The position numbers were made by a program, and so were the translations under genes. Shown here piece after piece: positions 57,081-64,000 of a stretch of 64,000 nt of DNA (position 1 is its first letter; the number at the start of each line of letters is the position of its first letter). The notes beneath the pieces are model-generated. The model saw nothing but the letters and a program-made list of their open reading frames with translations, ran no database searches and was not told the DNA's origin. This DNA comes from Massospora cicadina (Eukaryota; Entomophthoromycota; Entomophthoromycetes; Entomophthorales; Entomophthoraceae), in the NCBI GenBank assembly GCA_022478985.1, contig JAKSZP010012124.1, positions 45,736 through 109,735 of the forward strand, given 5' to 3'.

Positions 57081-57434
57081 CCTCCGTGCCTTAAAATTCT
57101 GATTTAACCATGAGGACCTTAGATGCTAAACTTTTCTGGCTTCAAGCCCTGGACACTCAAGGCATGTCAACATCACAGAAATAAAGACATCCCAATTTAA
57201 TTAATCTAACTCTCCTTGCCAATTTTTAATTAATTGACCTCATTCTCTTTTATCACATTTGACCTGGAGGGTGACAGAACAAGCGCTACATTATATGTTC
57301 TGGACATTATAAGGTTATTTATAAAGGTAAACTCTGATTACTCCATTGCTGATGTCAATCAGGGGACGGTAGTGAACTGAGACATGGCAAACTCCTTGGC
57401 CCTATACCCCCTCCAAAAAGATCTTGAGGGGCCG

Positions 57435-57901
57435 TCTTCACAATCAAGAGGATAAGTGAGCCAAGAATCACTATTATGAAATAATCTTAAACAAATTAAC
57501 ATTCAGGCCATCACAAATAAAGCCTGTACCTGAAGGTACTGATGGGAACTCTCTTCAGGAAGCATCATGCACACAAAAATTGATGGAGAAGCTTTTAGTA
57601 TTTCATCCTAACTTGCACAAACCTCAAGGGGCATGATTCCTATCGTTGCAGTCATGAGACAGCACAAATAAATGATGGCGACGACCATGCAGTTGATCCA
57701 GAAGACTATGAAAGATACCAATCATTTGGGCCATTGAGGTCCCCAGATGCCACGTCCCCACACATCCTATAAATATTGGCACTTTCTAACTTAATAAAGT
57801 AGTCTATTTTGCCCCATCTTTGTTATCTTCATCGACCTCTCCACTAATTTACAGATTAAGCCTATTTAAGAACTTTGGCTAAAGTCAAAGTTACTGTTAC
57901 A
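57435..57901 (+). repeat. 3' LTR of element F
   Basis: Preceded by TTGAGGGGCCG as a likely polypurine tract and ends CTGTTACA. AATAAAGTAGTCTA is at about 57794. Paired with 51342-51805. Confidence 0.62.
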
Positions 57902-59640
57902 CTGAGAGCCAGGATACACTTATTGCGAATTATGCAACTTCCTCTTTTAGTTTGAGTTTGTAAAGGGCATCCTGAACGTCTTATCTGACACGCTGAGTCC
58001 AATATTACTTTAAGTCTCAGCGAAAATAAGCTCCCTGAGATCTTTTTATCATACCCTGCCACAAATCTTGAATATTGTCAATTAAAATTATTCTCTGCTA
58101 ACTTACCCATGGACGCGCCCCTCCTCGCCCAGGTCTGGCTGCTCAATTAACCTCTCTAGGGAATAGATCTATTTGAAGATTTGAAGAGCTATATACTTCA
58201 AGAATATCCACTGTGTTTCTAAGAAAAGGGTAGATTATATTTCATTTAAGGGGTTGAGCTCCACTATTACACAAACTAGCTATCAAGAGCATCACAATCC
58301 CCAAGAATTGGGCTACCTTGGGCCCAAAAAGTGTGGAGAGCTCATTGAGTGATACTACAAATGTCTTGTTCCTCCAAAGTCATCCCATCTTGGATTGCAA
58401 GCTGTATGACATGCTTTTGCTTAAATTATATAGGACGGGTTAAAAGGATTCTACATCCTCTACATCAGGTTGAGGGCATCATGACCTCTTTCTACAATAA
58501 CTTTATCACAAAGCGTTCTCTTTCACATGGTATCAATGAGATCATATTGTTCATAGACCACTTCAAATTTGACCTCTCTGGCCCAGGGACCATTACAAAT
58601 ACCTAAGAGGAAACTGCGGCGTTGTTCATATTCTATGTTTTCTCCATGCTTGGTCTCTCCAGGTGGATAGTGAATGACTGTGGGCCCAGTTCACCATCTA
58701 ATTCTAGTGCACACTGTTCAATCTCCACCAAATCGAAACATGCTAGTTGACCGCTTATAATTCACAATCTGAAGGGAAAATTGAGAGGATAAAAAACCTT
58801 GAACATCACCTTACTCCCTATGCTTCATTTATCCATGGCACATGGGCATAGAAACTTCCTTTAATGTAGTTTCTTATATTAACGCCATCTATGATTCCTC
58901 TGGCATTTTTCCTTATGTTGCTAACCTGTTAGAAGACCTGATTTCACATTAACCCTCACCTTAATTCCACAGCGCTAGAAACAAAATCCCACCTGGACCA
59001 CATTCGAGGGACTCATAATCTTAATTGTGGACACTTGTCCAATGGCATAGAGAACTATAAGTAATTCATAGACTGGAGCTGTCATCCAGCCCGCAGCCTC
59101 AAGGAAGGAATCTGACATGCTTTTACTGAAACTTAAAAATGAAGGTCCCTAAAAAGCTAGCATGCAAGCGCTTGGACTATACAAGGTGTTGAAAAGACAT
59201 GGAATGGTGCCTTAGGATGTAAGCTCCCACCCCGCTAGAAATATCACTATTTATTCGTTGTTGCTCGGCTATCACCGTTAAAAGGCTCTATGCCCATGTA
59301 AAATGAACCATTTATGGCGAAAGGTATCAAGAGTCATAGTATGAGGTAATCTTTGTATCCTGAAATCTTGCCACCCAATCCAAGAATTGGAGGCCTGGAA
59401 GGGTTATCCTCCCTATATAAAAAGCGGGGAGAGAGCTAACAAAACTGTACTATTTGCAAAGATCTCATTGAAGAGTTCCACTAAGCTCTTTCTGATTCAC
59501 CCCGTTTACCAAGAGTTTAGTTGCAATCCTCGCCATCATACTCCCAGAGAAGCACAAGAACTACATCTTGGCTCAAGTTTCAGGAGTTGGGATAAACCAT
59601 GTCCAAAAATGAAATAAAAATCTAATTCCTGAAGGGCAAC
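57902..59640 (+). pseudogene. element G: RNase H end, integrase and chromodomain remnant
   Basis: Starts with RNase H end traces (LCNFLF, FEFVKGILNVLSDTLS). Integrase follows: CMTCFCLNYIGRVKRILHPL as zinc-domain end and start of core, INEIILFIDHFKFDL for the 'IMVVVDRFTKF' strand, and ENRKHHL-like decay after it. At 59387 EAWKGYPPYIKSGERANK is a chromodomain core ('LVAWKGYPPxxNSWEPAxN'). It is thus a chromovirus related to C, more decayed and split by F. Confidence 0.68.
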
Positions 59641-62299
59641 CCTCTACTCTGAACCATTCTATACAACTATTCAGATATTAAAAGGATAAAAACAATCTTT
59701 CTTTTCTGTTACAAAAAAGAATTCCCTCTCCAACATAGATAAGCGCTCAGTCATAGCATTCCCCTTAAGGGATTTTTCCCTTCTACCAATTTTTCCTACT
59801 CCTTATCTTTTTAGCTTTATTGAGGAGAATTGAGAAGACGTAGCCCATTCAAAGAGGCACCTTCTGGGACCAGCACATCAAGTAATCAATAACCCTCCCA
59901 AATCAATTGATACGTCAACCATGTTCAAACTTGAAAATTAGGTCATGCCCCTCTAAACCTAACCTTTCAAGTCAAGATATATATTTTTTTAAACAAATCA
60001 AAAAATAAACCATTAGAATAATCCTAATGGAACTGATGGTTTGCACAATGGCAAACTTTCATTTTTGAATCCATCACTGGTATTTAAGGGTTTTGGATGC
60101 ACAAAACTATTAACGTTTTGTAAATCTAGGGTACCTTCATACCAGTTCTTTCTTCCAATTCACCTATTCATGCTATTCTATAATCTGATGGCTTGAATGA
60201 CGTGAACTTCCAGACCAATCAACCCCATAATATATTATAAGCGCTTAGAACACTAACCAATGCTTTTCTGCTTAAGAAGCTTTAGTTCTTTATCAATACC
60301 ATCCCTTTTCTCGCCATTCCCATAAAAAATTCAGTGACCCTAATAAAGTTCGTCGTCATTCATTATCTAGTATACATACTAAAATAAAATCTTGTTCACT
60401 ATACTTTATCACTCAAAGTTATCATCATATACCTCAGCAATTACCAATGTTTCCAACCAGAGAAACAACTGGGAGATGAACGTTTTTCTGTCAACAACAA
60501 TGCCCATCATTCTTTTGATAATGATCCATTCATTTTTTTAACACTTGGATATCAACAATGACAAACACCCTTTTATTTTAATTCATAACTCACAGATAAT
60601 CCCAAGATAATGCTCACCATCAATAACAAAGACATGCAATTGTGGATCACTGAGTGAATTTCTCTCTATACCATCCCCACCCATGGAGATACCACAGCAC
60701 ACCATAAGGTTGAGCTATTATACCCATTTGGCTTCTTGTAAAGGCCTTTAGTACGTTATTGAACCATTATTCCCCTCCTAATAAATAGATGTCCCTGGTT
60801 AAACAACATTTGGAATGCTATACCCATGGATTTATTCCATCCACTGAGTCCAAACCCAACCTCATTGGAATCCCAGTCATTTTTCACTTAGCTTCATCAC
60901 TGACAGGTAGGGTTTGAAGAAGTCTAAGGATTTCTTAGCGTTTTTTGTCATTTCTTTTAATCATAGCTGAACTTATGCCTCTCAGTAAATGCCTTTATTA
61001 AATCTAAGATCTTTACTATGAGAGACAACACAAGTATGCTGAATAGTGATTTCTTGCCCTCTGGTAGGAAACCTACCAGTATATCAACACCTCATAATAT
61101 AGAAATACAATATGAAGTCAAGTACAAAGGAAAGCAACCTCCTTTATTGAAGTTAACATCCTAGGAATTTTAAAGTTGTTCAGGATGATATCATTTACAA
61201 TAATCTGATACCTGCTGACTGAAGAGATTTCAGTATGAAGATGGCGCTGACAACGCCAGTGATAATTGTTAAATTGTCCCATTTTTATACCTTAGAGTGT
61301 CTAAAATAATTTACATGTGACTGATGACAAAGAAGTGACTGAGAAAAATTAGATAAAATTGAAGCATTTGAAATTATACATATTGCCAAAAAAGGAAATC
61401 ATCCGATTTTGAGAGTCATATGAAACTCTGAAGCAAGGCGCATCAAAGTAGCATCATCAATTAGATTACAATAAAAGCTATATACTAAATTAGAAGAACA
61501 AATAACTACCAGAAGAGGTACTGCCGCACCAGATGTAGGAGTATATATTAAGCAGAGTACCACCAAAAAACTCTGGTGCAGGGAGGTACGTCATGAGGTA
61601 GAGCTCGATGAATTAAGCATTGAACAGAATGGACGCTGCCACCAAGGCAGAAATAAGATGAGACTTACTAGGGGTTTGTGAAGCGCCTACAATAACGCCA
61701 AACCCAAATCCTAATAATTTTATATTTCACATTCGTTTATATCTTCATCTTATACATGAAGTATAGTAATACTACAATTTTATTCTAAATAAAACTCCTT
61801 TACCACAGTAATGCTAAGTCTATTCTCTTTATCCACTTAATTTGCTTTTTGTGAAGTGATCATCAGTAACCAGTCTAAGATTAATATAAGAATAAACTCA
61901 TTTCAGAGAACAACTTGGGTTACTAAGAATGCCAAGGGTGAGGTTAGTCGAGGTTTACGTTGAGCTGTGTTAGAATAACGTATCAAAATTATGTTTAAGT
62001 GACAATAAGAATACCGCCAGAAGGGCGATGAACAGTTTTAGTGAACAATCTTTGCTACATTAGGTAGCATTGGAAGAAGATTTACACAGTGAGGAATGTC
62101 ATGTCCCTTATGAAGATTGTTTTTTCTAATCTTTGTGGAACAGAACCCTTTACATAATGTCAGCCAACCAAGTTAAGTGATCCAGGTCCAACAAGTAGGC
62201 TGTGATACTCACTACAGGAATGACACTATCAGACTAGTGTGAATGTCAGATTCTAGTGGTTGACCCAAAAATAAACCCTTTGACAACCAACAGATTGGG
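59641..62299. other. AT-rich stretch without a recognised gene
   Basis: No pol, LTR pair or RNA gene found. It contains many stops in all frames and is probably old repeat debris. Confidence 0.4.
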
Positions 62300-63460
62300 T
62301 CAATTATCCTTTCAATGCTCAAGAAATTACTTTAAGTTCCTACCTTAAAGCCTATTGCAATTACATGGCTCAGGCCAATTCTATCAACGTCAATCCAATC
62401 CAGATAATTTATTGAAAGCTTGGGTCAAATATGCATGCAGATTCAGGCCGATTGTCGCACCCAAAACTTGGCAATTAGTCTGTATTACTCTGGATCTATA
62501 ATTATCCAAAATAAGAAATTGTTTGGGATTCACCTGAAGATAATGTCTAAAAGTCCTATGGACATATAGACGTTAAATCATAATCAAATTCCCGCCCTAG
62601 GCCGAAATTCATATGTTAATCTTCATAATTGGCATGATAGCACTTGCACATGGACAGCTCAAATGAGAGTATATATTACTATTGATAGAGACCTGCTGAC
62701 GTCCCAATTAGGGGTATGTCATCTACTTCAATTGATGCAAAAATTTCACAGAAGATGTATTTTGTCAGCAGTATGATGAAACTCAAATCAAGAGGATCCT
62801 AGGATAATTTTGCATGTTCTTATTGTAATTTTTGTCCCTGAAATCCTCCTGATTTTGAGAGTATTTTGCCACCAATAAACCTAGCAATAGGTCTCAGTCG
62901 TATCAGTTCAAGGGCCAAACTGAGGTGGAAAATAATCTGTTGAAATTTCGTGCTCAAATGTGGCCAGGAGATACCCTAAAGTATAAATACTGGCGCCTGG
63001 ACTAATGATTAATTATCAAATAAATATCCTCTAATAAAGATATTTTATATTATCATATTCCTAATTTATAATTAGGATCTTTACTTTGAAGAAGTGTCAA
63101 CAAGCTGGAAGTGCCAAATCCCATCTTGTAACTATAAATGCCTTGGAAGGAGTCCCATTTATGAAGAAAAAATTAAGCCCAAATTTGACCAGAAGAGTCA
63201 GGGCTATTTAAATATGCCTAGTGTGTTTCCAATTGGTGAAAATACCATAAGCCACTAGCAATATCAAGGATCATTTGGCTGAACTTTGTCCCAATTAAGC
63301 ATACAGGATTTTAATTATCAAGCAAGCGAATCTCAGAATTTAAAACTGGTGCTCACATTAATTTGGTGACACTCTCTTATATGGATTCACACACCCAATT
63401 CCTGGAAGCTTTAGCCAGATGAGAAAGTGACAACAAGATGGAGACTAGTAACAAAAAATC
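62300..63460 (+). other. weak coding traces, unidentified
   Basis: Broken frames such as LLKAWVKYACRFRPIVAPKT (near 62412-62470) and CSYCNFCP (near 62813) are suggestive but match no family I know. A TATAAATA box in CCCTAAAGTATAAATAC lies near 62970-62987, possibly an LTR promoter. Confidence 0.25.
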
Positions 63461-63667
63461 TTGGATTATTTCAATACCAGCTACCCAGGCTCTGATGCGG
63501 GTACCTCCTACTCCCTGGATCTTATCTCAGTGGGGGGAGTGTCAGGGAAACTGGAGCGCAGGAGGTCGCTGGAGGGAAAGACACAGGCCAAAGGTGATAT
63601 AACAAGGACAAGTGACCCAACAAAACGAAGAGACGTCCTAAATGGTCAATATTATGTTTCCATATAA
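63461..63667 (+). CDS. hypothetical 68-codon ORF
   Basis: Polar ORF (MDYFNTSYPGSDAGTSYSLD...) in slightly GC-richer sequence. Minus-strand ORFs overlap and extend to 63910. No motif, no neighbour support. It may be a decayed gag piece cut by the window edge. Confidence 0.2.
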   Translation: MDYFNTSYPGSDAGTSYSLDLISVGGVSGKLERRRSLEGKTQAKGDITRTSDPTKRRDVLNGQYYVSI

Positions 63668-64000
63668 ATCTTTGGAGCAAAACGCACACCAAACTGGCCA
63701 CAACCATCAGGAACAAGAGGCCCTGGGAGCTGGGAAGGGTGGCGTAAATTCCAAGGCAAGGCCAGAAAAATAGGAGGAGGCGGAGCCAGTGGAATAGGTG
63801 GCGGAGTAAGTGGAGGACTCATTTACAACAGTAGGGGCAAACCAGAGTGGAAAACGGACTCCAGCCATCACATAACTTTGGAGAGGTATATTTTTTGTTG
63901 AAGAAAACAAAATTATACAGGAAACTGGTCCAAAATTTCTAGACTTTATTAGGTGATCAGAATATCTAAGAAAATCAAATCCTTTCTCATCTTGTGACTT

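Larger units (their letters stand above)
51342..57901 (+). mobile_element. old gypsy element F inserted in element G
   Basis: Two decayed LTRs (about 51342-51805 and 57435-57901) share many blocks such as CATCACAAA, AGGAAGCATCA and TTAATAAAGTAGTCTA. Between them lie gag, protease, RT, RNase H and integrase traces, full of stops. It has no chromodomain, and its protease and RNase H differ from A-C, so it is another Ty3/gypsy lineage. Its target is the RNase H of G. The five-base duplication (GTCAG against CTGAG) is no longer exact. Confidence 0.7.

Noticed and set aside
1..64000. CRISPR array, bacterial operon or prophage
   Set aside because: No regularly spaced repeats, Shine-Dalgarno-led gene clusters or phage genes; all large genes are eukaryotic retroelement remains.

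Overview
The window is eukaryotic and almost entirely made of transposable elements. Layered Ty3/gypsy (chromovirus-type) LTR retrotransposons, solo LTRs, a TRIM-like miniature, tRNA-headed SINEs and very short retrocopies fill it. The only convincing host gene is a small gene for a secreted repeat protein at 34.7-35.6 kb. Tf1/sushi-like pol genes with chromodomains, self-priming-type primer sites, small introns, CpG-type decay and an effector-like secreted protein all suggest a fungus. A TE-swollen basidiomycete such as a rust is my best guess, but this is inference because no marker gene is present.

Layout. 0-0.8 kb: 3' end and LTR of a gypsy element. 1.1-5.9 kb: minus-strand gag/zinc-knuckle/protease remnant, broken by a family-A solo LTR (2154-3047) and a complete TRIM-like element (3648-5481). 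6-11 kb: AT-rich debris with two SINEs and a truncated copy of the element at 22-24.7 kb. 11.6-20.9 kb: tandem array of about 4.2-kb units, two of them carrying a family-B LTR. 22.1-24.7 kb: ORF1-like zinc-knuckle protein remnant whose 3' tail is shared with the SINEs. 24815-31638: complete family-A element (TSD CTACC). 31.6-37.4 kb: TE-poor island with the secreted-protein gene. 37.45-51.2 kb: family-B element whose 5' LTR holds a minus-strand D-type solo LTR (TSD CAAAG), which itself holds complete element C (38253-44268, TSD TTGGG). A further D-type solo LTR sits where much of B's gag-pol is missing. 51.2-59.6 kb: a chromovirus remnant (G) whose RNase H domain is split by an older element F (51342-57901). 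59.6-64 kb: nothing firmly recognised.

Main points of interest. (1) The long LTRs of families A-D look protein-coding. U5 encodes a hydrophobic leader that runs into the element body, and U3 encodes conserved domains next to the pol terminus. (2) The primer binding site is complementary to 11 bases at the inferred transcript start, with compensatory changes between families, which points to Tf1-like self-priming. (3) Element C has no room for a gag capsid, yet has intact ends and a TSD. (4) Tiny retrocopies ending in CTAGTACT plus an A-run lie between target-site duplications. (5) SINEs with different tRNA heads share a 3' tail with the element at 22-24.7 kb. (6) The secreted-protein gene has a likely hidden second exon. 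All pol genes are broken, so no autonomous element is intact here.
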